Shown here piece by piece: positions 1 through 8,665 of a DNA stretch of 64,000 nucleotides. Origin of the DNA: PALSA-612 sp963704335. GTDB taxonomy: Bacteria; Actinomycetota; Thermoleophilia; Gaiellales; Gaiellaceae. The notes below the pieces were generated by a model. It saw only the letters and a list, made by a program, of their open reading frames with translations, was not told the origin of the DNA and ran no database searches. Position 1 is the first letter of the stretch. The number at the start of each line of letters is the position of its first letter. The stretch covers positions 558,001 through 622,000 of the forward strand of contig OY969889.1 of assembly GCA_963704335.1 (NCBI GenBank). Reading direction: 5' to 3'. The position numbers and the translations under genes were made by a program.

Positions 1-608
1 GTCCGCTCGAGCACGGTGCACGTGCCGCTGAAGCAGACGTTGCAGACGAGCTTCTCCCACACCAGCCGCTCGACGTCGTCCTCCGCCTGCACGGCGAAGC
101 CTGCGGCGCGCCACGTCTCTGCGATCTGCTCGACGCGCGGGCTCACCTGCCCCCCGGGCTCGCCCAGCCGCACGAGCTCCATGCCGTGGTGATGGACATG
201 CCCGGGCGCAACGACGGACGCGCCGAAGCCTCCGGCGATGCCGACGACGATCCGCTCGTCTCCGAGCACGCCCGCTGCGACTTCCGGCGAGCCGAGCCCG
301 TTCTGCATCGTGAGCACCGTCGTCTCGGGCCCGAGCAGCGCCCGCGCGCTCTCGGCAGCGGCGCGGACCTGCATCGCCTTGGTCGCGATCACGACCAGGT
401 CGACCTCGCCCACCTCGGCGGGGTCCGAGGTCGCATTCACGTGCACGACGCGGTCGCCGCTCGCCCCCTCCACGCGCAACCCGTGCTCGCGTATGGCGGC
501 GACGTGCTCGTCCCACGGATCGATCGCCCAGACGTCGTTACCGGCATCGCCGAGCAGACCGGCGTAGACCGATCCCATTGCCCCCGCGCCGACGATCGCG
601 ATCCTCAT
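1..608 (-). CDS. Ketopantoate reductase-like (PanE/ApbA family) oxidoreductase, partial at window edge
   Basis: The reading frame is open from an ATG at 608 to the window edge, so the C-terminus is missing. The N-terminus has the NAD(P)-binding glycine pattern GAGAMG about ten residues in, and a later WEKLVCN segment matches the family's catalytic Lys/Asn region. Family members reduce 2-dehydropantoate or related 2-keto acids with NADPH. It starts 4 bp after the stop of the PuuE-like gene and so looks like the last seen gene of the minus-strand catabolic operon. No pantothenate genes are nearby, so a role as a 2-keto or 3-hydroxy acid dehydrogenase in that pathway is more likely than vitamin synthesis (inference). 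Confidence 0.85.
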   Translation of the reverse strand, partial: MRIAIVGAGAMGSVYAGLLGDAGNDVWAIDPWDEHVAAIREHGLRVEGASGDRVVHVNATSDPAEVGEVDLVVIATKAMQVRAAAESARALLGPETTVLTMQNGLGSPEVAAGVLGDERIVVGIAGGFGASVVAPGHVHHHGMELVRLGEPGGQVSPRVEQIAETWRAAGFAVQAEDDVERLVWEKLVCNVCFSGTCTVLER

Positions 609-612
609 CGGC

Positions 613-1500
613 TCAGCCGGGCATGTGGTGCTCATGCCAGTGGCGGGCGATCTCTGCGCGGGTCGTCACCCATACGCCGTCCCTTGCTTTCACGTGCGCG
701 AGAAAGCGGTCGAGCCCATCAGCGCGTCCAGGCCGGCCGACGATTCGGCAGTGAAGCCCGACCGACATCATCCTGCCGCCTTCCTCGTACAGGCGCTCGA
801 ACGAGTCGACGAGGTAGTCGTGGAAGTCCGAGGCGGTGACGAAACCGTTGGGGATGAGGAACTTGAAGTCGTTCGCATCGAGCGTGTACGGGATGACGAG
901 GTGCTGGTGCCCGGCCACCTCGACCCAGTAGGGAAGCTCGTCTGCGTACGAGTCGGAGTCGTAGAGGAAGCCGCCCTCCTCGACGACCAGCCGCCGCGTG
1001 GCCGCCGAGACCCGTCCCGTGTACCAGCCCACCGGCCGCTGCCCGCAGGCGCGCTCGATGGTCTCGATCGCGTGTCGCATGTCGGCACGCTCGTCCTCTT
1101 CGGACACATCGAGGTAGTCGATCCATCGCCAGCCGTGGCTCGCCACCTCCCAGCCGGCGTCGGCCATCGCTCGCGCCGCGGCCGGGTTAGCCTCGAGCGC
1201 CTGGCCGACCGCGTAGACGGTCAACGGCAGGTCGTGCTCGCGGAAGATGCGGTGGACGCGCCAGAAGCCGGCGCGGCTGCCGAACTCGAACATCGACTCG
1301 GTGTTGAGGTTGCGGCGGCCCACCGTCGGCGGCGCGCCGACGACCTCGTGCAGATACGCCTCGGACTCGGGGTCGCCCTCGAGCGGCGTCCTCTCGCCAC
1401 CCTCCTCGTAGTTGAGCACGAAGCTGAGCGCCAGGCGGGCACCGCCCGGCCACTTCGGGTCGGGCGGATGCGCCCCGTAGCCGATGAGGTCGCGGCTCAT
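613..1500 (-). CDS. PuuE-type allantoinase / polysaccharide deacetylase-fold cyclic amidohydrolase
   Basis: The protein is 295 residues, a full NodB-fold hydrolase. The N-terminal block LIGYGAHPPDPKWPGG followed by LSFVLNYEEGGER is characteristic of PuuE, the metal-independent allantoinase group, and EVASHGWRW is the usual motif near the middle. Known relatives hydrolyse cyclic ureides such as allantoin. Its ATG overlaps the RidA stop by 4 bp (ATGA), so the two are translationally coupled. Next to a HyuA/HyuB pair, RidA and a CoA-transferase it probably opens a cyclic amide or imide made or used in this operon. The actual substrate is not determinable; no other purine-catabolism genes (uricase, allantoicase) are present. 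Confidence 0.85.
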   Translation of the reverse strand: MSRDLIGYGAHPPDPKWPGGARLALSFVLNYEEGGERTPLEGDPESEAYLHEVVGAPPTVGRRNLNTESMFEFGSRAGFWRVHRIFREHDLPLTVYAVGQALEANPAAARAMADAGWEVASHGWRWIDYLDVSEEDERADMRHAIETIERACGQRPVGWYTGRVSAATRRLVVEEGGFLYDSDSYADELPYWVEVAGHQHLVIPYTLDANDFKFLIPNGFVTASDFHDYLVDSFERLYEEGGRMMSVGLHCRIVGRPGRADGLDRFLAHVKARDGVWVTTRAEIARHWHEHHMPG

Positions 1501-1877
1501 GCGCTCCTGCGGGCGACGGCCTCGATCTCGACGAGCACACCCGGTGGCAAGCCGGCCTGGACGCTCGTGCGCGCGGGATAGGGCTCAGCGAAGAACTCGC
1601 GGTAGACACGGTTGTAGCCGTCGAAGTCGCCGAGGTCGGGGAGAAACGCGTTCACCTTCAGCACGTCGTCGAGCGTGCACCCGGCCGCCTCGAGACACAT
1701 CCTGACGTTCTCCAGCGTCTGCCTCGTCTGCTCCTCGATCCCACCCGCCACGAGCGAGCCCTCCGAGTCGTGCGCAACCTGCCCTGCCGTGTAGACGAGA
1801 TCGCCGCTGATCACCACGGGCGAGTACGGCGGCTTCGGCATGGCCATTCCCTCAGGTTGAAGTGCCTGTCTGGGCAT
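1497..1877 (-). CDS. RidA/YjgF family enamine/imine deaminase
   Basis: The protein is 126 residues from the ATG at 1877, which has a clear AGGAG ribosome site just upstream; a longer frame to 1928 has no such site. The sequence contains SGDLVYTAGQVAHD, AGCTLDDVLKVNAFL and a C-terminal RTSVQAGLPPGVLVEIEAVA, the conserved RidA core including the ligand-binding Arg. RidA proteins hydrolyse reactive enamine/imine intermediates to keto acids and ammonia, or act as specialised deaminases in ring-cleavage pathways. It lies between the CoA-transferase, which it overlaps by 26 bp, and the PuuE-like gene. A pathway-specific deaminase role is plausible but inferred. Confidence 0.9.
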   Translation of the reverse strand: MPRQALQPEGMAMPKPPYSPVVISGDLVYTAGQVAHDSEGSLVAGGIEEQTRQTLENVRMCLEAAGCTLDDVLKVNAFLPDLGDFDGYNRVYREFFAEPYPARTSVQAGLPPGVLVEIEAVARRSA

Positions 1878-3072
1878 GTGTCTCTCCTCTCGTCGTGTCT
1901 CCAAATACACCGGCGCCGGCCAACTCACTTACGCGCTCCGGCGAGTACCCGCACAGCTCGATGAGCACGGCCTCCGTGTGTTCGCCGCGTGTCGGCGCGG
2001 GGTGTACGGGATGCTCCGCGCCGGACAGCCGGAGCGGGGAGGCCACCTGGCGCACGGTGCCGAGCTCGGGATGCTCGTACTCCACCAGCCGCGCCTCTTC
2101 GAGCGCCGTCGGCACATCGTTGACGGCTGACGACGGAACTCCGGCATCGCGCAGCACGGACAGCCACTCCTCGGACGAGCGCTCGCGGAACACTGCTTCG
2201 AGGATCGGCTCCAGCTCGTCGCGGTTTTGGTCGCGCGCTCCGAAGTCGGCGAAGCGGGGATCGCCGCTGAGCTCCGGCCTGGCAATCGCGACACAGAGCG
2301 CCTCCCAGAACTTCTGCTTCGGGCAGGCGACGACGATCCAGCCGTCGGCGGTCGGGAAGGCCTGGAACGGGACGATCGACGGATGAGCCGAGTTGCGGCG
2401 CCTCGGCGGCGTGTAGCCACGCGACGCCGCCCACGTGCCGACATACATCAGCTCATGGAGCGCCGTGTCGAAGAGCGAAACGTCGCAGTCGCAGCCGACA
2501 CCGTCGCGACGCGCCCGCCACAGCCCCGAGAGCACCGCGATCGCCGACGCATATCCGCCGGAGAGGTCGACGAGCGAGAGGCCACTCTTCGTCGGCGGGC
2601 CCTCGGGATCGCCCGTGAGGCTCATCCAGCCGGCGAGCCCTTGCATCATGTAGTCGTACCCACCCTCGGAGGCGCGCGGGCCCGTCATGCCAAAGCCGCT
2701 CAGCGAGCAGCAGACGACGCGCGGGTTGACCGCCTTCAGGTCGTCATACGTGAGTCGCAGCCGCTTCGGCTGGTCTCCGCGGAGGTTCGAGTAGACGACG
2801 TCGGACACGCGCACGAGGTCCTCGAACACGTCGCGCGCGTCCACGTGCCGCAGGTCGAGCGAGAGGCTCTTCTTGTTCCGGTTGAACGTCTCGAAGAAGA
2901 GCGAGTGCTCGCCCTCCTGGAAGGGCGGCACGTAGCGGCCGACGTCGCCGCCGGCGGCCGGGTCCTCGATCTTGATCACCTCTGCGCCGAGGTCGGCGAG
3001 CTGGAGCGTGCCCCACGGGCCGGCGCCGAACTGCTCCACCGCAAGGATGCGGACGTCAGCCAGCGGCAGCAC
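1852..3072 (-). CDS. CaiB/BaiF family III CoA-transferase
   Basis: The 406-residue protein matches the usual length of formyl-CoA-transferase-type enzymes. It starts with LADVRILAVEQFGAGPW, followed by ADLGAEVIKIEDP and NRNKKSLSLDLR. The catalytic aspartate is D169 in the LVDLSGG segment. Family III enzymes move CoA between carboxylic acids through an aspartyl-CoA thioester. Its 5' end overlaps the oxidoreductase gene by 17 bp and its 3' end overlaps ridA. It would activate an acid product of the ring-opening steps so that the CoA-dependent enzymes of the divergent operon (MaoC, acyl-CoA dehydrogenases, CitE-like lyase) can act on it. The acid itself is unknown. Confidence 0.92.
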   Translation of the reverse strand: MLPLADVRILAVEQFGAGPWGTLQLADLGAEVIKIEDPAAGGDVGRYVPPFQEGEHSLFFETFNRNKKSLSLDLRHVDARDVFEDLVRVSDVVYSNLRGDQPKRLRLTYDDLKAVNPRVVCCSLSGFGMTGPRASEGGYDYMMQGLAGWMSLTGDPEGPPTKSGLSLVDLSGGYASAIAVLSGLWRARRDGVGCDCDVSLFDTALHELMYVGTWAASRGYTPPRRRNSAHPSIVPFQAFPTADGWIVVACPKQKFWEALCVAIARPELSGDPRFADFGARDQNRDELEPILEAVFRERSSEEWLSVLRDAGVPSSAVNDVPTALEEARLVEYEHPELGTVRQVASPLRLSGAEHPVHPAPTRGEHTEAVLIELCGYSPERVSELAGAGVFGDTTRGETHAQTGTST

Positions 3073-3931
3073 GGGCCACCTCTCTCAGCCGCTCGACGTC
3101 CTCCGGCTCGCAGACGTTGAAGACGATGTGCCGGGCGCCCGCGTCGACGTACTCGCGGAGGCGCACAGCGCACTCCTCGGGCGAGCCCGCGATGCAGTAC
3201 CGGTCGACGACGTGCTCGGAGAAGTCGCCGGAGTAGCGCTGCCGCAGGTGCTCGTAGAGGTGGCGCTTGTCGCCGACGTGCGCCGGCAGCGCCACGGCGG
3301 GCACGACGTGCTCCGGAAGCTGCTCCCGTCCCGCGGCGAGACGCTCGGGCGAGACCCAGAGCGGGATCCAGCCGTCGCCCAGCGTCGCAGCGCGCCTGAT
3401 AGCCGCCTCCGACCGGCCGCCGACCCACAGCGGCGGGCCTCCCGCTTGCGCAGGCGCCGGCGCGATCTTGATGTCCGCGAAGGAGAAGAACCGCCCCGAG
3501 AACGTCCCGCTGCCCGAGAACAGCGCTCGCAACGCGCGCATCGCCTCGTTCGTCCGCGCACCACGTTCGCGCACCGGCACGCCCACCGCCTCGAAGTCCT
3601 TCTCTCCCTCGCCGCCCACACCGACGCCGAGAATCACGCGGCCGCCTGACACGTAGTCGAGCGACGCGAACTCCTTCGCAACCACGCTCGGATGCCGCAA
3701 CGGCAGCAGCACGACGCCGGCGCCGATCGTGATGCGCTTCGTCACTGCAGCGAATGTGGAGAGCGCCACGACGACGTCGAGGATGGGGTTTCGGTACGAG
3801 ATGTGGTCGCCGGCCCAGATCGAGTCGTAGCCCAGCTCCTCGGCCTGCTGCGCGAGCTCGCGGAAGACGCCCGGATCCGGCGCGCCGTCGGTTTGCTGCC
3901 CGCTGCCCTGGATGCCGAAGGCGACCGTCAC
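3056..3931 (-). CDS. LLM-class (luciferase-like) flavin/F420-dependent oxidoreductase
   Basis: Chosen start is GTG at 3931, which overlaps the GntR stop codon (GTGA); a GTG at 3955 is also open. The protein is 291 residues with the TIM-barrel family signatures GYDSIWAGDHISY, TKRITIGAGVVLLPLRHP and GGRVILGVGVGGEGEKDFEAVG. These resemble F420-dependent members more than FMN monooxygenases, and the window carries the complete F420 pathway. Known relatives oxidise alcohols or reduce activated double bonds with F420. In this operon it probably performs one redox step on the catabolic substrate. Cofactor assignment is by family resemblance only. Confidence 0.87.
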   Translation of the reverse strand: MTVAFGIQGSGQQTDGAPDPGVFRELAQQAEELGYDSIWAGDHISYRNPILDVVVALSTFAAVTKRITIGAGVVLLPLRHPSVVAKEFASLDYVSGGRVILGVGVGGEGEKDFEAVGVPVRERGARTNEAMRALRALFSGSGTFSGRFFSFADIKIAPAPAQAGGPPLWVGGRSEAAIRRAATLGDGWIPLWVSPERLAAGREQLPEHVVPAVALPAHVGDKRHLYEHLRQRYSGDFSEHVVDRYCIAGSPEECAVRLREYVDAGARHIVFNVCEPEDVERLREVARAAAG

Positions 3932-4635
3932 GCGCGCCCGCCGCCGTCCCTCCACGCCTGCTCGTAGTACGGGCGCAGGAAGCCGAGGTGCTCGTGCATC
4001 AGCTCTCCGGCAGCCTGCTCCTCGGCGGACTCGATGGCCGCTGCGATCTCTCGATGGTGGTCGTTGACGGAGCTGTGGAACTCCCGTCCGAGCCGCGAGC
4101 GCGAGAGCCGCGTCTGGAGCACTGCGAAGACGGGCTCGGCCGCGATCGAGAGCAATGTGTTGCAGCTGGCATCGATCACGGTGGAGTGGAAGTCGGCGTT
4201 GTGGACGAACTGCTCCTGGGTGCCCAGGCGGAGCGGCTCGCCGGGTATGGCCGCCCGCAAGCGCTCCAGGTGCTCGTCGCTGCGACGCAGCGCGGCGAGC
4301 CTCGAAGCGGGGACTTCAAGCAGAGCGCGCACCTCGAGCAGCTCCTCCAGCGTCACGTCCGCCGACGAGGTCATCAAACCGAGGCCCGAGCGCAGCGACT
4401 CCGACACGTTCTCGGCGCTGGGGGCGGTCACGTAGGACCCGCCGCCCACTCCCTTCGCCGTACGGATGAGGCTCTGCGCCGCGAGGAGGCGGAGCGCCTC
4501 CCGGACGGTGGCGCGACTGACGCCGAAGTCGTCGGCGAGCTGGAGCTCGTTGGGAAGGCGTGCACCGCGTGCGAGCTCCTCCGTGACGATGAGCTGCCGG
4601 AGCCGGTCTGCGACCTGCTCGTACGCCTTGGGCAC
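3928..4635 (-). CDS. GntR/FadR-type (FCD domain) transcriptional regulator
   Basis: The 235-residue protein has an N-terminal winged helix (residues about 5-70; LPNELQLADDFGVSRATVREALRLL split over two helices) and a C-terminal FCD ligand domain with the metal/ligand histidines in FHSTVIDAS, NDHHREI and MHEHLGF. The FCD type commonly senses organic acids. Its start overlaps the hyuB stop, so it is co-transcribed with the genes it most likely controls. The 11-bp palindrome at 9729-9739 in the divergent promoter is the best candidate operator (inference). Confidence 0.92.
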   Translation of the reverse strand: MPKAYEQVADRLRQLIVTEELARGARLPNELQLADDFGVSRATVREALRLLAAQSLIRTAKGVGGGSYVTAPSAENVSESLRSGLGLMTSSADVTLEELLEVRALLEVPASRLAALRRSDEHLERLRAAIPGEPLRLGTQEQFVHNADFHSTVIDASCNTLLSIAAEPVFAVLQTRLSRSRLGREFHSSVNDHHREIAAAIESAEEQAAGELMHEHLGFLRPYYEQAWRDGGGRA

Positions 4636-6548
4636 TACTCGATGCCGAACTCGCGGTTACCGGCGACGGAGACGGGTGGGTTCTTCTGGATCAACCCGCG
4701 CTCCTCGTAGTACTCGGTGAGCGAACGCATCCCGTTACTCCCCGCGGCCAGCTCCTCACGCAGCGCTGCCGTCGCAGCATCATCGATCTCGAGCGTCTGC
4801 TCGTCGCGGAAGACGACTCCGTAGGCGTCGCGTGCGAGCTCGATGGTCGCGAAATCGTCGAGCACGTCCTCGCGCACCTGCTCGGGAGCACGTTCGAGCG
4901 GGTCGCCGTAGCCGCCGCCGTTGGGCGACCGGAACTCGATCACGTCTCCTGCGCCGAAGTCGATGCCGGTCACCTTCGCCTCGAGGTACTCCTCGCGCCC
5001 GGTGTCCGGATTCTTGCGACAGCTGGCGACGAGCCCGTCCCAGCCTCCGAAGACGCCGCGCGGCGGGTCGTGCTGGCGGTCGCCCTCGCACGAGTACGTG
5101 CCGTCGACCAGAAAGCGGTTGCGCCGCACGATGGAAATGCCGCCTCGCCACTTGCCCGGCGCCGCCGGCTCTGGCCGCAGCTCGTACTGGTCACAGCGCA
5201 CCGGGAAGCGCTGGTCGAGCTCCTCGATCGGGTTGTTACGGGTATTCGCCATGAGGTTGTCGACGGAGTCCATCGCGTCCTTGCCGAAGCGGCCGCCGTA
5301 CGAGCCTTCGTTCACCTCCAGGTAGATCCAGTACTCGCCGGTCTCCTCGAGGAAGCCCGAGTAGGAGCAGAAATGCACGCCGGCGGAGTTGCCGCCCGTG
5401 ACCTGCTCGGGCAGGGCGTCAGCGAGCGCGAGGATCGTGTTGTCGACCACGCGCTGGACCTGGCAGAAGCGTGAGAAGCAGGCGCGGGGGAAGGTCGGGT
5501 TGTAGATCGTCCCCTTGGGGGCGATTACCTTCACAGGCCGGAAGATGCCGTCGTTCTGCGGCACGTGCTCGGGAAACACGTCCTCGTCGAGCAGCACCGT
5601 GCGCACGGCGTAGTACGCGCCGACGAGCAGCGAGCCCTCGTGGGGGACGTTGTAGCCCGTGGGTACCTCCGGATGGGAGCCGGTCAGGTCGATCGTGATC
5701 TCGTCGCCCTCGACGCGGACGGTCGTCTCCACCCGCAGGCGGACACCACGGTTGCGCGCGTCGTCGTCGAGCCAGCCCGTCGGCGCCTTGTACTCGCCGT
5801 CCGGGATCTGCTCGATCTGCGCGCGAAGCATGCGCTCGGAGTAGTCCATCCAGTCGTAGCCCGCGCTCATCACGGTTTCCACGCCGTAGCGCTGGACGAG
5901 GCGGAGGAAGCGCTCGCAGCCGAGCTGGCAGGCGGCCAGCATCGCGTTCATGTCGCCGCGGTTCATCGTCTCCGTGCGGACGTTCTCGAAGATCATCCGG
6001 TCGAGGTCCTCGTTGAGCGTGCCCCGCTGGTACCAGCGGAGGCCGTTGTAGAGCTTCGACTCGGCGTAGACGTCGAAAGCGTCGGCGTTGATGCCGGGGA
6101 ACGAACCGCCCACGTCCAGGACGTGCGCCGTCACGGCGGCGAACCCGAGGTGCTCGCCCTCCCAGAAGATGGGCACCGCCACGGCTACGTCGGGCGTGTG
6201 CGATGCGCCGAGGTACGGATGGTTGTGGACGATGACGTCGCCCTCCTCGACCTCGCCGCCCAGCGTGTGCATGAAGCCGCGGATGTACCAGGGCAGCGAG
6301 CCGATGTGCATCGGCGTCGAGTCGGACTCGCACAGCTCGCGGCCTTCCGCGTCGAAGATGCCCGCCCCGAGATCCTCCGACTCGCGGATGATCGACGAGT
6401 AGCTCATACGGAAGAGCACGCCCGCCATCTCCTTGGCGATGGCGTGGAAAGCGCCGCCGAGGACCCGGAGCGTGATCGGGTCGACCTCGATCCGGTTTCG
6501 GGTGGGCGGGCCTGGCTGGCGGCCGACTTCGTATTCCATGACGCTCAT
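4635..6548 (-). CDS. hyuB: Hydantoinase B / acetone carboxylase alpha-type subunit (HyuB)
   Basis: The 637-residue protein starts at ATG 6548, overlapping the hyuA stop by 4 bp (ATGA). It carries family landmarks such as DPITLRVLGGAFHAIAKEM, EDLGAGIFD, SLPWYIRGFMH and the C-terminal FRSPNGGGYGDP motif. HyuB partners HyuA in ATP-dependent opening of cyclic amides (5-oxoprolinase, N-methylhydantoinase) or in acetone-carboxylase-like activation. The absence of a gamma subunit favours the hydantoinase/oxoprolinase type. Length and order are normal. Confidence 0.92.
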   Translation of the reverse strand: MSVMEYEVGRQPGPPTRNRIEVDPITLRVLGGAFHAIAKEMAGVLFRMSYSSIIRESEDLGAGIFDAEGRELCESDSTPMHIGSLPWYIRGFMHTLGGEVEEGDVIVHNHPYLGASHTPDVAVAVPIFWEGEHLGFAAVTAHVLDVGGSFPGINADAFDVYAESKLYNGLRWYQRGTLNEDLDRMIFENVRTETMNRGDMNAMLAACQLGCERFLRLVQRYGVETVMSAGYDWMDYSERMLRAQIEQIPDGEYKAPTGWLDDDARNRGVRLRVETTVRVEGDEITIDLTGSHPEVPTGYNVPHEGSLLVGAYYAVRTVLLDEDVFPEHVPQNDGIFRPVKVIAPKGTIYNPTFPRACFSRFCQVQRVVDNTILALADALPEQVTGGNSAGVHFCSYSGFLEETGEYWIYLEVNEGSYGGRFGKDAMDSVDNLMANTRNNPIEELDQRFPVRCDQYELRPEPAAPGKWRGGISIVRRNRFLVDGTYSCEGDRQHDPPRGVFGGWDGLVASCRKNPDTGREEYLEAKVTGIDFGAGDVIEFRSPNGGGYGDPLERAPEQVREDVLDDFATIELARDAYGVVFRDEQTLEIDDAATAALREELAAGSNGMRSLTEYYEERGLIQKNPPVSVAGNREFGIE

Positions 6549-8665
6549 GCCGTCACCTCCAGCCCTGCCGCCAGCTGTCTGGCCTCGGCTGACGCCCCCA
6601 CCTCGATGACGATGTTCCCGAAGCGATCGACGCGCGCCCCGATCCCCGGCGGAATCACCGTCGTCGAGTCGTACTGGTTGACGATGGCTGGCCCGTCCAG
6701 CCGGTTCCCGGCCAGGAGTTGCTCGCGGTCGTAGTAGCGCGTGGAGACCGGTTTCAGCTCGCCGTCGACCCGGAACCAGGCCTCGCCCTCGTGGGTTAGC
6801 GCCTGCTCGGGCGACTCCGGGCCGTGCTCCACCTCCGGGACTTCGAGGTCGGGCATGAGCCCGATGCCCCGAACGCGGACGTTCGGGAGCTCGATGTCCG
6901 ACTCCTCGAAGCGGCGGGAGTACTCGCGCTCGTGAATGTCGTGGAAGTCGGCGCGCACTTTCTCGATCCAGTTGTCGTCGATCGCGCCCGAGGGCACGTC
7001 CACACGGAGCTCGTACCCCTGGCCCAGGTAGCGGCAGTCGCAGACGCGCTGCAGGAGGATCTGGTCAGGCGCCAGGCCGTCCGCCTCGAGCTGCGTCCGC
7101 GCCTGTTCCTCGAGCTCCTCGAAGGAGCGCTGCACCGCAGATGCATCGAGCTTCGAGAGCCGCTCGTAGACGGTGGAGACGTACTCGTAGACCATGTCGG
7201 TTGCCAGCAGGCCCATGGCTGCTGTCACGCCCGGGTAACGCGGTACGACCACCCACGGAGTGCCCACCTCGAGCGCTATCTGCGCGGCGAAGAGCGGCCC
7301 GGCGCCACCTTCCGCGACGAGGGCGAAGTCGCGCGGGTCGAAGCCCTTGCGCACCGAATTCTCCTCGATCGACTGCACCATCGAGTGGGTGAGGATCTGG
7401 ACTGCGCCGTAGGACGTCTCCTCGACGGACATGCCGAGATGCTTCGCGGGGCCGTCTTCGAAGGCGGCGCGGGCGAGGTCGGCGCGTAGGGCCATGCCGC
7501 CGCCGAGGAAGTTCTCGGGCGACAGCCACCCGAGGTTGACCATCGCGTCGGTGGCCGTGGCCTCGGTGCCGCCCCGCCCGTATGTGGCGGGGCCTGGGTC
7601 GGCGCCCGCCGAGCGCGGACCGACACGGAAGATGCCGCCGACGTCGACGTACGCGATCGAACCACCACCCGCCCCGATCGTGTCCACGTCGACCATCGGG
7701 ATCATGGCCTGGTACGGCCCGACCTTCGTGTCGAGCAGGTGCTTCATGCGTAGGCGGCCCTCCTGCGCCAGCCCGATGTCGGCCGACGTCCCGCCCACGT
7801 CGAGGGTGATCACGTTGGCGTAGCCCGCCTGTCTCCCGGCCCAGATGCCCCCGACCACACCCGCCACCGGGCCGGACATGAGCAGGTTGACCGGGCGCTC
7901 GACAGCAGCGTCCGGGGTCGCCACGCCGCTCGCCGACGTCATCAGGTGGAAGTGCGTACGCACCTCGAGCCGCTCCAGCTCCTCGCGGAGCCTCGACACG
8001 TAGCCGGCGACCTTCGGGCCGACGTACGCGTTCAGGCACACGGTGGAGAAGCGCTCGTACTCGCGGTACTGCGGCAAGACTTCCGACGAGACCGAGAGGA
8101 ACGCCTCGGGAAACTCTTCACGAACGATCTCGGCGACCCGCGCCTCGTGCTCCGAGTTGACGAACGAGAACAGGAAGCAGACCGCGACCGCCTCGACGCC
8201 GGCGTCCTTGAGCGCACGCACCCTGGCGCGAGCCTGCTCCTCGTCCAGCGGCACGAGCACCGAACCGTCCTTGACGATGCGCTCGGGCACCGTCAGCCGG
8301 TCGCGCCGTCGCACGATCGGGTACCGCTGCCACGGCAGATCCTGGTAGTTCGAGAAGTTGAGCGGCTTCTTGTGCCGTGCGATGTGAAGGATGTCGCGGT
8401 AGCCCTCGGTCGTGATCATCCCCACCCGGGCGCCGGTGTGCTCGATCACGATGTTGGTGGCGATCGTCGTGCCGTGGAAGATCTGATCGAGCTCCGACGG
8501 CGACGTCTCGGCCTGCTTGGCGACCTCGCCCAGGCCCTGCACCGTTCCCTGCGACGGATCGGCCGGCGTGGTCGGCAGCTTGTGGACGAGGATCCTGCCC
8601 GCCTCGTCGTCGACGTAGATGAGATCTGTGAACGTGCCGCCGACGTCTACTCCGAGCCGCTTCAT
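6545..8665 (-). CDS. hyuA: Hydantoinase A / oxoprolinase-type ATPase subunit (HyuA)
   Basis: The start is the ATG at 8665, giving MKRLGVDVGGTFTDL, the phosphate-1 motif of this actin-fold ATPase family; the much longer open frame upstream has no support. The product has 706 residues, the usual family length. Other landmarks are FHGTTIATNIVIEHTGA, the TLDVGGTSADIGL nucleotide motif, and DTIGAGGGSIAYVD. It phosphorylates the amide substrate so that HyuB can hydrolyse the ring. Its start overlaps the MDR gene by 4 bp. Confidence 0.94.
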   Translation of the reverse strand: MKRLGVDVGGTFTDLIYVDDEAGRILVHKLPTTPADPSQGTVQGLGEVAKQAETSPSELDQIFHGTTIATNIVIEHTGARVGMITTEGYRDILHIARHKKPLNFSNYQDLPWQRYPIVRRRDRLTVPERIVKDGSVLVPLDEEQARARVRALKDAGVEAVAVCFLFSFVNSEHEARVAEIVREEFPEAFLSVSSEVLPQYREYERFSTVCLNAYVGPKVAGYVSRLREELERLEVRTHFHLMTSASGVATPDAAVERPVNLLMSGPVAGVVGGIWAGRQAGYANVITLDVGGTSADIGLAQEGRLRMKHLLDTKVGPYQAMIPMVDVDTIGAGGGSIAYVDVGGIFRVGPRSAGADPGPATYGRGGTEATATDAMVNLGWLSPENFLGGGMALRADLARAAFEDGPAKHLGMSVEETSYGAVQILTHSMVQSIEENSVRKGFDPRDFALVAEGGAGPLFAAQIALEVGTPWVVVPRYPGVTAAMGLLATDMVYEYVSTVYERLSKLDASAVQRSFEELEEQARTQLEADGLAPDQILLQRVCDCRYLGQGYELRVDVPSGAIDDNWIEKVRADFHDIHEREYSRRFEESDIELPNVRVRGIGLMPDLEVPEVEHGPESPEQALTHEGEAWFRVDGELKPVSTRYYDREQLLAGNRLDGPAIVNQYDSTTVIPPGIGARVDRFGNIVIEVGASAEARQLAAGLEVTA

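Noticed and set aside
613..1877. Complete purine/allantoin degradation cluster
   Set aside because: A PuuE-like and a RidA gene alone are present; uricase, transthyretin-like, allantoicase and ureidoglycolate genes are missing.
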